DNA from: Abyssibacter profundi
Lineage (GTDB): Bacteria > Pseudomonadota > Gammaproteobacteria > Nevskiales > OUC007
Direction: 5' to 3'
NCBI RefSeq assembly: GCF_003151135.1
Contig: NZ_QEQK01000011.1
Coordinates: forward strand, 1-64,000
DNA length: 64,000 nt
Shown: one piece after another, positions 7,545 to 16,282 of the stretch
Layout: each line of letters starts with the position of its first letter
Position numbering within the stretch: position 1 is the first letter of the stretch
The notes under the pieces: generated by a model
Told to the model about the DNA's origin: nothing
The model's input: the letters and a program-made list of their open reading frames with translations, nothing else
Databases searched by the model: none
Translations under genes and position numbers: made by a program

Positions 7545-9167
7545 ATGGCATCTGAACAATTCGATTATGTGGTGGTCGGCGGCGGCTCGGCCGGATGCGT
7601 TGTGGCCAATCGCCTGTCCGAGAGCGGCCGCCATTCGGTGTTGCTGCTCGAAGCCGGCCCGGAGAGCCGCCGTAATCCATTCGTGAACATGCCGCTGGGC
7701 TTTCTGCAGCTGATGTTCAGCCGCCGCTTCAACTGGCAGTTCAATACCGAAGCGCAGCGTCACATGCACGACCGTGCGTTGTTCCAGCCGCGGGGCAAGA
7801 TGCTAGGCGGTTCCAGCGGTATGAACGCGCAGGTATATATCCGCGGCCATGCTTGGGATTACAACGAATGGGCACGGCTGGGTTGCGATGGTTGGTCATA
7901 CGCCGACGTGCTGCCGTATTTCCGCAGGTCAGAACATTTCGAACCGAAGGTTGCCCTGTATGACACGGCATTCCATGGTTGGGGCGGCCCACTCAATGTG
8001 GCCGAGAGGCGCTATACCAATCCGTTGAGCACGGCATTCGTCGGCGCGGCGGCGCAGGCGGGGTACCGACGCAATCCGGATTTCAACGGTCATGAGCAGG
8101 AAGGCGTGGGTTTTTACTACGCGTACCAGAAGGACGGCGCGCGCTGTAGCAATGCGCGCGCCTATCTCGAACCCGCAGCACGACGTTCCAATCTGACTGT
8201 CCGCAGCTGCGCGCAGGTTACCCGCGTGCTGCTCGAAGGTACCCGTGCTATCGGGGTCGAATATCAGGGCCGGAAAGGGCTGACGCAGGTTCGTGCCGCG
8301 CGCGAAGTTGTGCTCTGCGGCGGCGCGTTCAACACGCCGCAGCTATTGATGCTGTCCGGGGTCGGCCCGCGCGAGGAACTGGCCCGGCACGGCATCAAGC
8401 TGCGTCATGCACTGGAAGGTGTGGGGCAGAATCTCCAAGACCATATCGACGTGTTCGTGCGTGTCAAAGCACGCAGCCGCCAGAGCATCTCGTTGCATCC
8501 GAGCTACTGGCCCAAGGCCCTGTGGGCGCTGCTGCAGTACCTGATCGGCCGCCGCGGTGTGCTGTCGAGCAATGGCGCCGAAGCCGGCGGATTCATTCGC
8601 TCCAGGCCGGACGAGCCGATACCCGACCTGCAACTGCACTTCGCACCCATGCTGTACGCCGATCACGGGCGGGACCTGAAGACCGCCATGAGCGGCTACG
8701 GCTATGCGGTGATGATCTACGGACTCCGGCCATCGTCGCGTGGCCGCGTCGGCCTGCACAGCGCAGATCCGTTCGCGCCGCCGCTGATCGATCCGAACTA
8801 CATGGCTGAGGCTGCCGACGTTGAGCGACTCGTACGCGGGGTACGCCTGGTGCGCAACATCCTGGCGCAGTCGGCTTTCTCCCCGCACCATGAAGTCGAA
8901 ATTTCTCCGGGGCCGAAGCTGCAGAGCGACGACGACCTTGCGGACTGGGCGCGGCGCAGCGGGGAGTCGGCGTATCACCCGGTCGGCACGTGCAAGATGG
9001 GCGTCGATCCGATGGCGGTGGTCGATCCGCGTCTACGCGTGCATGGCCTGCAACACCTGCGGGTGGTCGATGCCTCCATCATGCCCACACTGATCGGAGG
9101 CAACACCAATCAGCCGACGACCATGATTGGAGAGAAGGGCGCGGCGATGCTGCTGGAGGATGCGTAG
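7545..9167 (+). CDS. GMC-family FAD-dependent alcohol dehydrogenase (AlkJ-like)
   Basis: The 540-residue protein shows the GMC layout: N-terminal FAD-binding VVGGGSAGCVVANRLSE with the acidic end LLLEAGPE, the PROSITE-1 region GKMLGGSSGMNAQVYIRG, PROSITE-2 GGAFNTPQLLMLSGVGP, and the catalytic C-terminal part with His in YHPVGTCKMG and Asn in GGNTNQPTTMIGEK. It resembles choline/alcohol dehydrogenases such as AlkJ that oxidise primary alcohols to aldehydes and pass electrons to the respiratory chain. Its place after CYP153 fits oxidation of the hydroxylated product. Specificity is inferred from position only. Confidence 0.9.
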   Translation: MASEQFDYVVVGGGSAGCVVANRLSESGRHSVLLLEAGPESRRNPFVNMPLGFLQLMFSRRFNWQFNTEAQRHMHDRALFQPRGKMLGGSSGMNAQVYIRGHAWDYNEWARLGCDGWSYADVLPYFRRSEHFEPKVALYDTAFHGWGGPLNVAERRYTNPLSTAFVGAAAQAGYRRNPDFNGHEQEGVGFYYAYQKDGARCSNARAYLEPAARRSNLTVRSCAQVTRVLLEGTRAIGVEYQGRKGLTQVRAAREVVLCGGAFNTPQLLMLSGVGPREELARHGIKLRHALEGVGQNLQDHIDVFVRVKARSRQSISLHPSYWPKALWALLQYLIGRRGVLSSNGAEAGGFIRSRPDEPIPDLQLHFAPMLYADHGRDLKTAMSGYGYAVMIYGLRPSSRGRVGLHSADPFAPPLIDPNYMAEAADVERLVRGVRLVRNILAQSAFSPHHEVEISPGPKLQSDDDLADWARRSGESAYHPVGTCKMGVDPMAVVDPRLRVHGLQHLRVVDASIMPTLIGGNTNQPTTMIGEKGAAMLLEDA

Positions 9168-9307
9168 GCCGGTAGTGGCTGAGCCCCGTGTGTGGCGTCG
9201 CGCGGGGCGGTTGGCGGCTCCACACTACGCAACCTGGCCCCGCACTCGTTCCAATTGGCATCTCACGGACCAAACTTCCGATTTCAAACGACAAAAACAG
9301 AGAGACT

Positions 9308-10540
9308 ATGGCGAACACTGAAAAGGATGTGACTGTCATCATTGGAGGCGGGCACGCGGCAGGCGCGCTCATGACCACCTTGCTGCAAAAGAACTATCAA
9401 CAGGCGGTGGTTCTGGTGGGCGAGGAGCCCCATCCGCCCTACCAGCGACCGCCGCTGTCCAAGACCTATCTGGCGGGAGATGTTGATCAGGAGTCGCTGT
9501 ACATGAAGTCGCGTTCAGTGTTCGACGATGCGGGCTACCAGCTGCGGCTCGGGGAGCGCGCCGGGCACATTGACCGGGACGACAAGACCATCACGCTGTC
9601 GGACCAGAGCACGCTGAAATACGGCCAACTCGTCCTGGCCACCGGGTCTCGAGTTCGACGGCTGAACGCGCCAGGGGCCGACTTGAAAGGCCTTCATTAT
9701 CTGCACGACATGGCGGACTCGGATGCCCTTCGTGAACAATTCGTCACGGGCAAACGTCTGGTCATCGTCGGCGGCGGCTATATCGGCCTGGAGGTGGCCG
9801 CCACCGCCGTCAAGTCTGGCCTCAAGGTCACGGTGCTGGAAGCTGCCGAGCGGCTCATGCAACGCGTCACAGGCCCGGAGATCTCTGCGTTCTTTTGTGC
9901 CAAGCACCGAGCTGCGGGAGTGGAGGTGCGCCTGGGTACGGCGGTCACCGGCTTCGAGGCCGGTGACCACGGTTACGTGGCCGGCGTCACACTGGCCGAC
10001 GGCACGACGGTCCCGGCCGATCTTGTGCTCGTCTCAGTCGGCATTACACCGGAAACCGCGCTGGCCGAAGCCGCCGGCCTGCCATGTGACGACGGTATTC
10101 TCGTGGACGAATATACGCGCACTGGCGATCCCGACATCCTTGCAATCGGAGATTGCACCCGCCACAGAAATCTTTTCTTTGAACAAACGCAGCGGATGGA
10201 GTCAGTCGCCAACGCGGTCGATCAAGCCCGTACCGCGGCGGCGACCTTGATGGGGCAGGACAAGCCCTACGATGCCGCACCCTGGTTCTGGTCCAATCAG
10301 TATGACGTGCGCCTGCAGATGGTGGGCTTGTCCCAAGCGCATGATGAGCGGGTCGTTCGCGGCAAGCCCGGGGACGAGACATTCGCCGTGTTCTATCTGC
10401 GCGAGGGCCATCTTATCGCCGTGGACGCGGTCAATCTGCCCGTAGCTTTCATGGTGGGCAAGAAACTCGTCTACCAGCGCAGGAAGGTCGATGCGCATGC
10501 CTTGCGTGATCCGGAAATAGAATTGAAGTCCTTGATCTGA
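9308..10540 (+). CDS. NAD(P)H:ferredoxin reductase (FAD, rubredoxin/putidaredoxin reductase type)
   Basis: The 410-residue protein has two dinucleotide folds: FAD binding VIIGGGHAAGAL at the N-terminus and NAD(P)H binding VIVGGGYIGLEVAATAV in the middle, then ILAIGDC, the second FAD motif. PPYQRPPLSKTYL is typical of class I P450 ferredoxin reductases. It passes electrons from NAD(P)H to the [2Fe-2S] ferredoxins. It is the only reductase gene here, so it may serve both ferredoxin/CYP153 pairs. The start at 9308 (MANTEKDV) is set just before the fold; the frame is open to 9188, but that part is unlike the family. A 140-base gap separates it from the GMC gene. Confidence 0.92.
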   Translation: MANTEKDVTVIIGGGHAAGALMTTLLQKNYQQAVVLVGEEPHPPYQRPPLSKTYLAGDVDQESLYMKSRSVFDDAGYQLRLGERAGHIDRDDKTITLSDQSTLKYGQLVLATGSRVRRLNAPGADLKGLHYLHDMADSDALREQFVTGKRLVIVGGGYIGLEVAATAVKSGLKVTVLEAAERLMQRVTGPEISAFFCAKHRAAGVEVRLGTAVTGFEAGDHGYVAGVTLADGTTVPADLVLVSVGITPETALAEAAGLPCDDGILVDEYTRTGDPDILAIGDCTRHRNLFFEQTQRMESVANAVDQARTAAATLMGQDKPYDAAPWFWSNQYDVRLQMVGLSQAHDERVVRGKPGDETFAVFYLREGHLIAVDAVNLPVAFMVGKKLVYQRRKVDAHALRDPEIELKSLI

Positions 10541-10742
10541 AGCAGACACAGATTCCCTGCAGAAACTTGGTGCCCCTCCGCGTCATGACAGGAGAGGTCC
10601 GGGCACTACCCGTTAATCAGAGCAGGGTCGCGTCCATCGAGCTGGCAGCATGACGGGTGCAGCTTGGCTGGGGATGCGCGGGGACAAGGCTCAGGTTCTT
10701 GTTGGGTGCAACGGTGCTGCGGTACGTGATGGTCCCGTGCTC

Positions 10743-10845
10743 TTAAGGAAACACTGATCTATTCGCACGGCTGCGCCGGACGCCTTGCAGGCGAAGCTCT
10801 TGGGACTCGAACGCGGTTCGCGCGAATAGATCAGTGTTTCCTTAA
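10743..10845. mobile_element. Palindromic MITE-like element with TTAA duplication
   Basis: GGAAACACTGATCTATTCGC at 10747-10766 is repeated as a perfect inverted copy at 10822-10841, and both outer ends carry TTAA (10743-10746 and 10842-10845), so the pairing arms are 24 bases. The 55-base core has no coding capacity. A TTAA duplication fits the YTAR target of IS5-group elements, so this may be a non-autonomous derivative of one. The right TTAA contains the TAA stop of the AraC gene on the minus strand, so the insertion left that protein's end intact. The large hairpin could also end transcription in both directions. Confidence 0.7.
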
Positions 10846-11876
10846 CTTTGCGACTCGAGACAGTCGCGTTGATACTGGCGCGGAGACATGCCCTCAAGAC
10901 GTCGGAACGCGTGCGAAAAATTGGCTGGATCGCTGTACCCCAAAGAGTAGGCAACCGATGATACGCTCCGGCAACCTGTGCTCAGGCGTTCCTTGGCGAC
11001 AGCATGTTGGATGGAGCTGTGCAAAGCTCTGAAACTCGTACCCTCTCGCTTCAAGTAGCGATTCAGCGTGCGCGTGGAGATGTTCAACATGTTGGCCAGT
11101 TCCTCCATCGTCGGAAGGCGGTCGCTGACTTCACGCATGGTCATTGACACCCAGTCGGCGAATTGCCCGATTCGCGCGAACTCCGCCACCTGTGCCTGAC
11201 ATCTGGCCTCGGCAACTTTCAGGGAGTTGGTGTCGGCCATGGTCAGTGGCAAGTTGGCGAAGTCATGATCGTATGACAAGCGCACGCCGGGTGGCCCCTC
11301 TACTCCGAAGTGAAAATCGGTGCGTCGATACTGCTCGTACCATGCAGCATGCGCCGGCCGGGGCATCGACATACTGATGCGATGAGGAATGACCTGCTGG
11401 TCAGAGAGGTCGTTGAGCTCGTGATAGGCCGCCATCGCGATGGTTTCAAGATGAAAGTTCAAGCAATGATTGCTCATGGCGCAAACTGGTGTGAAATGAA
11501 GCACCGAGCCTGACGGGTGATACAGGTAGCGCAGCTGGAAGCTGGGCATAACCAACCTGAAGTAACGACCAACAAAGCGCAGTGATTCGGCCAGAGTGGC
11601 GCTGCTGAGCATGCCGAAACCGACAATGCTGTGTGACCCCACGGTCAAGAGGCGGCCCAACTCGGCGCCAAGCTCGCTTCGTCCGGTTCGTTCGCTCAAC
11701 TCGACCAGCACTCGGTCGACTTGCTCGAACGGAATCATCGCATCCGGCGTTGTCAGCAGCTCGTCTGGGATGCCGGCCTCGGTGAGCACCAAGGCAATGT
11801 CGATGCCCTCGCCAACCAACAGGTCCGCCAAGCGCAAGTAGTACCGCAGTGGAACCTGCATTACTTGTCCGCTCAT
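10842..11876 (-). CDS. AraC-family transcriptional regulator, second
   Basis: The 344-residue protein has an N-terminal ligand-binding domain of the same AraC subclass as the first (residues ~15-200; SHSIVGFGMLSSATLAESLRF) and a C-terminal double helix-turn-helix with ELANMLNISTRTLNRYLKRE and YSLGYSDPANFSHAFRRLEG. I start it at the ATG at 11876 (MSGQVMQVPLRYY); the open frame extends to 12275, but the added part looks non-coding and would cross the divergent promoter region. It stands divergent from the MMPL/DUF1329/DUF1302 operon, so control of that operon is the natural inference. Its stop codon lies inside the target duplication of the palindromic element. Confidence 0.88.
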   Translation of the reverse strand: MSGQVMQVPLRYYLRLADLLVGEGIDIALVLTEAGIPDELLTTPDAMIPFEQVDRVLVELSERTGRSELGAELGRLLTVGSHSIVGFGMLSSATLAESLRFVGRYFRLVMPSFQLRYLYHPSGSVLHFTPVCAMSNHCLNFHLETIAMAAYHELNDLSDQQVIPHRISMSMPRPAHAAWYEQYRRTDFHFGVEGPPGVRLSYDHDFANLPLTMADTNSLKVAEARCQAQVAEFARIGQFADWVSMTMREVSDRLPTMEELANMLNISTRTLNRYLKREGTSFRALHSSIQHAVAKERLSTGCRSVSSVAYSLGYSDPANFSHAFRRLEGMSPRQYQRDCLESQS

Positions 11877-12017
11877 CCACAAAAACCTGTGATCACTGTG
11901 TTCCCGAGTCGCATCGAAGCCTAGGCGTGTGGGCCGAACTGGCCAGAATTCACAAGACCTTGGCATTACATCACAAGAACGGTGCGGCCAGGTAGTCCAA
12001 TCTGCATCACATAAGGT

Positions 12018-12044
12018 CGCAGCCATGCCGTGTCGGTGGCTGCG
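12018..12044. promoter_or_regulatory. Inverted repeat between the second AraC gene and the MMPL operon
   Basis: CGCAGCCA at 12018-12025 and TGGCTGCG at 12037-12044 form a perfect 8-base inverted repeat, arm starts 19 bases apart. It lies in the 259-base divergent region, 91 bases before the MMPL start, a possible operator. No direct repeat like that of the first AraC regulator is seen. Two CATCACA heptamers (11969, 12005) are also present but 36 bases apart. Confidence 0.3.
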
Positions 12045-12135
12045 GGAGGAGACCAACACCCGAACGCTTGGCGCATGCGCATTGGCAATTGTGACGGGGC
12101 GTTTCGGTAGTTGGTCATAACAACGAGGAGGCCGT

Positions 12136-14742
12136 GTGCACGATTCACGCAGTGCGTTTGCCCAGCTATTCATCCGGCTGACGGAGCCGTTGATTTTCAG
12201 CAAACGCTGGCTGACTTTGGGGGTAATGGGGGTGCTGACGGTTCTGCTTGCCTGGCAGGCTGCCCAGTTGCGCATCGACGCGGGCTTCGAGAAGCAAATT
12301 CCGCTCGAGCACGATTACATCAAGATCTACAAGAAGTACGAGCAGGAGTTTGGTGGCGCAAATGTCACGCTGGTGGCACTGCGGCAAACCGGCCCGGAAG
12401 CGGACATATACACGCCCGAATTCATGGCGTCGTTGCGCACTCTGACGACTGCGGTGTTCTACATGCCAGGCATGGATCGCTCTCGCGTGAGCTCGCTGTT
12501 CACGCCCAACGTCCGTTATCTGGAAGTCGTAGAGGGCGGCTTTCGCGGTGGCAATGTTGTGCCGGCAGACTTCAGGCCCACGCAGGAATCTCTGCAGCGG
12601 GTTCGCGCGAATGTCGAAAAAGCCGGCATTGTCGGTCGCCTCGTTGGTAACAACCACGATGCGGCCATGGTTTATGGGGAGTTGCTCGAGCGGCACCCGG
12701 TTACGGGCGAACGGCTCGACTATGTGGACACCGCGCACCGGCTCGAAGAGGTGCGCCGGCGATTTACTCGTCAAACCAAGTTCGAGTTGCGTTTGATCGA
12801 GCCACGCGATGGCCTGCCTGCCGGGCATGTGGTCGCCACGCGATATCACGATCCGCGCGGTTTGATGTTCCGGTTCGAGGACTTCGAGTACGAGATCACC
12901 GGTGCGGATGGCGGGACGGTCGATCGCACCGTGAAAGGCGGCGCGCTGGAAGTTGTCGAGCTCGATAATCCGGATTACAACCCGAATGTCGATGTTCACA
13001 TCATCGGCTTTGCCAAGGCGGTTGGCGACATTGCTGATAGCGCCATCGAGGTGTTCTCGTTCTTCGGCCTGACCGTGTTCCTGGTTTTTCTGTTGCTGGC
13101 CTACTACTGCGGGTCGCTGAAAGTGGCGCTGTTGCCAACGGCTTGCGGAATACTTGCGGTGGTTTGGGAGCTCGGGCTGCTGCACCTGTTTGGGTACGGG
13201 CTGGACCCCTTTGCCGTGCTGATGCCGTTCATCGTGCTGGCAATCAGCACATCGCACGGCATTCAAATCACCAATTTCTGGCTACTGGAATCGGCAGACA
13301 ACGGCCTGGGGGCTTTTGACGCGGCTGTCGCGACCTATAGGCGCCTCGTGATTCCAGGCATCTCGGCGCTGGCCACCAATCTCGTGGGCTTTGGCACCTT
13401 GTTGCTCATTCCCATCGACATCATTCGCGAAATGGCGCTCAACGCCATGTTCGGGCTGGTCGCCATCATTTTGTGCAAGAAAGTGCTGCTGCCGTGCCTG
13501 CTGACCTTCGCGCACCTCAAAAACCCGGGCAAGTTCCGCGAACACCAACACCGACGGGACCGCGTTCTCGACCCAGTTTGGCACAAGCTGGCCAAGATCA
13601 CGGACCGTCCGGTCGCGGCGATTGTGCTGCTGGCCGGTGCGGCCTTGTGGGCAGGTGGTCTGTATGTCGCGCAGGATCTGAAGATCGGTGAGTTGCATGA
13701 CGGCGTACCGGAGTTGCGCCCCACGTCGCGCTATAACGTTGATTCCGCCCAGATCGTCAATGACTTTTCGATCGGTGTGGATGTGCTCAAGGTTGTCGGC
13801 GAAGGCACGGCAGATGGCTGCATCGAACACGACATCATTTCGCTGATCGACCGCTTCGGATGGCGCATGGCCAATACCGATGGCGTGCAGTCCACGCTGT
13901 CGCTGCCCAAGCTGCAACGGCAAGTATTCAACAGTTATGTGGAGAGCAACCCCAAGCTCAACGCGCTGCCGCGAGACAGCGCTGCACTGGTCGTTACGGT
14001 TCAGCCGTTTCCCAGTTCAACCGGCTTGTTGAACAAGGATTGCAGCGCCATTCCCGTGTTGGTTTTCACGCAAGACCACAAGGCTGAAACCATCGACCAC
14101 ATCATCGAGAGCATCGAAGCATTCATGGCGGAGCTGCCGCCTGATGCGCCGGTCAAATTCAAGTTGGCTACAGGCAATGTCGGCGTCATGGCTGCCGTCA
14201 ATGACGTGATCGAGGACACCGAGGCCACGGTGCTGATTTGGTTGTTCCTCGGAATCGGTCTCTGTGTGTTTCTGTCCTTCCGCAGCTTGGCCGGCCTGGT
14301 CTGTGTACTCGTGCCATTGGCTTTGGTCCACGTGGTGTCCTACGCGGTCATGGTCTGGCTCGAGATCGGCGTGAAGTTTTCTAATCTCGCCGTGGCGGCG
14401 TTCGCCGCGGGCATTGGTGTGGACTACGGCATCTACATCTACAGCATTCTGGAAGAGAACGTGATCGAGAAGGGCATGCGGCTGCGCGAAGCCTATGCCG
14501 ACACGCTGCACCAGACCGGCAAGGCCGTGATTTTCACTGCCGCCACGCTCGCCGCGACTGTGTGCACGTGGATGTTCTCGGAACTCCAGTTTCAAGTCGA
14601 TATGGGCATCTTGCTCACGATGATGTTCATCGCCAACGCATTTGCAGCGGCGCTGCTGTTGCCCGCGTTTGCGGCATTTTTGCTGCGCCCGAAGGCCCGC
14701 TCGGCTGACGAGGGTGCGGCAGCTGTAGCGGCGACCCAATGA
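12136..14742 (+). CDS. MMPL/RND superfamily transporter (HAE-3 type)
   Basis: The 868-residue membrane protein has the two-fold RND plan: a first transmembrane helix near residues 20-35, a large periplasmic loop (about 40-300), a helix bundle from ~305 to ~460 with VFLVFLLLAYYCGSLKVAL, a second periplasmic loop, and a final bundle (~690-855) with AAFAAGIGVDYGIYIYSIL. Proteins of this size belong to the hydrophobe/HAE-3 group, working without a dedicated fusion protein and moving lipids, hopanoids or other hydrophobes across or from the inner membrane. The GTG at 12136 has GAGGAG six bases before it. It heads an operon with DUF1329, DUF1302 and YCF48 genes, a set found next to catabolic genes for hydrophobic compounds. 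Import versus export is open. Confidence 0.88.
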   Translation: MHDSRSAFAQLFIRLTEPLIFSKRWLTLGVMGVLTVLLAWQAAQLRIDAGFEKQIPLEHDYIKIYKKYEQEFGGANVTLVALRQTGPEADIYTPEFMASLRTLTTAVFYMPGMDRSRVSSLFTPNVRYLEVVEGGFRGGNVVPADFRPTQESLQRVRANVEKAGIVGRLVGNNHDAAMVYGELLERHPVTGERLDYVDTAHRLEEVRRRFTRQTKFELRLIEPRDGLPAGHVVATRYHDPRGLMFRFEDFEYEITGADGGTVDRTVKGGALEVVELDNPDYNPNVDVHIIGFAKAVGDIADSAIEVFSFFGLTVFLVFLLLAYYCGSLKVALLPTACGILAVVWELGLLHLFGYGLDPFAVLMPFIVLAISTSHGIQITNFWLLESADNGLGAFDAAVATYRRLVIPGISALATNLVGFGTLLLIPIDIIREMALNAMFGLVAIILCKKVLLPCLLTFAHLKNPGKFREHQHRRDRVLDPVWHKLAKITDRPVAAIVLLAGAALWAGGLYVAQDLKIGELHDGVPELRPTSRYNVDSAQIVNDFSIGVDVLKVVGEGTADGCIEHDIISLIDRFGWRMANTDGVQSTLSLPKLQRQVFNSYVESNPKLNALPRDSAALVVTVQPFPSSTGLLNKDCSAIPVLVFTQDHKAETIDHIIESIEAFMAELPPDAPVKFKLATGNVGVMAAVNDVIEDTEATVLIWLFLGIGLCVFLSFRSLAGLVCVLVPLALVHVVSYAVMVWLEIGVKFSNLAVAAFAAGIGVDYGIYIYSILEENVIEKGMRLREAYADTLHQTGKAVIFTAATLAATVCTWMFSELQFQVDMGILLTMMFIANAFAAALLLPAFAAFLLRPKARSADEGAAAVAATQ

Positions 14743-14764
14743 GCAGTATCCATCAGTGCCTAAT

Positions 14765-14778
14765 GCGCCTCGAGGCGC
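14765..14778 (+). other. Intercistronic palindrome before the DUF1329 gene
   Basis: GCGCCTCGAGGCGC is a perfect 14-base palindrome in the 71-base MMPL-DUF1329 gap. Twelve bases after it comes ACTAGAACGATG (14791-14802), a 12-mer repeated before the DUF1302 gene at 16242-16253, also downstream of a hairpin. It may affect transcript stability; there is no U-run for termination. Confidence 0.3.
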
Positions 14779-14813
14779 GCAAACGAATCCACTAGAACGA
14801 TGAGGAGAAAAGC

Positions 14814-16184
14814 ATGACCATGATCCACAAATACACCGTGGCCTGCGTGGCAGGCGCAGTTCTGGCTGCCGCTGGCATGCCTGCCAGCGCAGGCGTATCA
14901 GCCGAAGAGGCCGCAAAGCTTGGCAAAGAGTTGACGCCGGTGGGCGCCGTTCGGGCAGGCAACGAGGCCGGCACGATTCCGGAATGGACTCCGGCTGAGC
15001 AGGCCGGAGAGCTCAAGGGCTGGTTTCCGCAAGACCCGTCCATCGCCGATGAAAAGCCGATGTTCACGATTACTGCGGCCAACCTCTCGGAACATGCCAA
15101 CAAGCTTTCGGATGGGCACAAGGAACTGCTGAGGCGCTTCCCCGACAGCTACAAGATGATGGTTTATCCATCGCACCGAAAGGTCAATTTTCCGGACGAG
15201 ATCAAGGAGGCGACGATCAAGAACGCGACCCGGGCCTCGCTGGAAGGCGTGGACAACCCAAAGGGAGCCTATCTCGGATTTCCGTTTCCGATTCCACAGA
15301 CGGGTGCCGAGCCCGTATGGAATCATCGGGTGAAATGGCGTGGCAATGTCATCAGGCGCTTCAACAACCAGATGATCGTCCAGCAGGACGGGTCGTTCGG
15401 CTTGACCAAGATTGTCGAGGACGTCTTGTTCTACTACGCCAACACCGACATGGACAGTCCACCTGAGCTCAAGCCGGGTACGGATTTTCTGCGCTACCTG
15501 TCCGAGACCCTGTCGCCGCCACGGATCGCCGGCACCTACATCCTGGTGCATGAAAAAGCCGGCTTCGGCACGGAAGGGCGTTCGGCCTGGCTGTATGCAC
15601 CCGCACTGAAGCGGATCCGTCGGGCGCCGGCAGTGTGCTGTGACAACCCCTACGAGGGCACCGATGGTCACCAGTTTTACGACCAGGTTGATATGTACAA
15701 CGGTGTGCTCGAGCGCTTCACCTGGAAGCTCAAGGGCAAGGCGGAAATGTACGTCCCCTACAACAGCTACAAGATTGCCACGCCCCCCACCACGTACGAC
15801 GACATCGCGTCGCCCAACCACGTCAACCCCGAACTGCCGCGTTACGAGTTGCATCGCGTCTGGGTGGTCGAGGCCAACAACAAGGAAGACCAGCGCCACA
15901 CCTTCAGCAAACGCGTCATGTACTTCGACGAAGACAGCTGGAATTTGGTGGCGATCGACAACTATGACCACGAGGGCAAGTTGACGCAGTTCCAGGAAGG
16001 ACACCTGGTCCCGTATTTCAACAATCTGTCGGTCACCACGCACGTAGAGACCATCTACCACCTCAATTCAGGGCGTTACTTCGTGACAGCAATGATCAAT
16101 GAGGACGAGCCCTATGACGGCACTGTGCGGCTCACGGACAACACCTTCGAGCCGCGAACGATTCAGCGCAAGGCTTCGAAGTAG
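14814..16184 (+). CDS. DUF1329 family outer-membrane-associated protein
   Basis: The 456-residue protein has a Sec signal peptide (VACVAGAVLAAAGMPASA, cleavage near 25) and then the DUF1329 body, a lipoprotein-carrier-like beta fold; GRSAWLYAPALKRIRRAP and YDQVDMYNGVLERFTWKL are the conserved segments. These proteins resemble LolA/LolB-like carriers and are almost always encoded beside DUF1302 proteins. A role ferrying a hydrophobic molecule through the periplasm is inferred. GAGGAG lies six bases before the ATG. A 14-base palindrome, GCGCCTCGAGGCGC at 14765-14778, lies in the upstream gap. Confidence 0.88.
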   Translation: MTMIHKYTVACVAGAVLAAAGMPASAGVSAEEAAKLGKELTPVGAVRAGNEAGTIPEWTPAEQAGELKGWFPQDPSIADEKPMFTITAANLSEHANKLSDGHKELLRRFPDSYKMMVYPSHRKVNFPDEIKEATIKNATRASLEGVDNPKGAYLGFPFPIPQTGAEPVWNHRVKWRGNVIRRFNNQMIVQQDGSFGLTKIVEDVLFYYANTDMDSPPELKPGTDFLRYLSETLSPPRIAGTYILVHEKAGFGTEGRSAWLYAPALKRIRRAPAVCCDNPYEGTDGHQFYDQVDMYNGVLERFTWKLKGKAEMYVPYNSYKIATPPTTYDDIASPNHVNPELPRYELHRVWVVEANNKEDQRHTFSKRVMYFDEDSWNLVAIDNYDHEGKLTQFQEGHLVPYFNNLSVTTHVETIYHLNSGRYFVTAMINEDEPYDGTVRLTDNTFEPRTIQRKASK

Positions 16185-16203
16185 CAGCGCCAGATGGCGA
16201 GGT

Positions 16204-16225
16204 CGGTGCCTGAGCCCAGGCACCG
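16204..16225 (+). other. Intercistronic hairpin between DUF1329 and DUF1302 genes
   Basis: CGGTGCCTG at 16204-16212 pairs perfectly with CAGGCACCG at 16217-16225 around an AGCC loop. No run of T follows, so it is more likely a stability or processing hairpin than a terminator. It lies 58 bases before the DUF1302 ATG. Confidence 0.4.
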
Positions 16226-16282
16226 GCCATTGCCCGACAAAACTAGAACGATGTCCGTGCATTTCGGGGAGGAGAGCAACCC

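Noticed and set aside
11877-12275. N-terminal extension of the second AraC regulator to 12275
   Set aside because: It would cross the divergent promoter region and the MMPL start; the ATG at 11876 begins the usual AraC N-domain.
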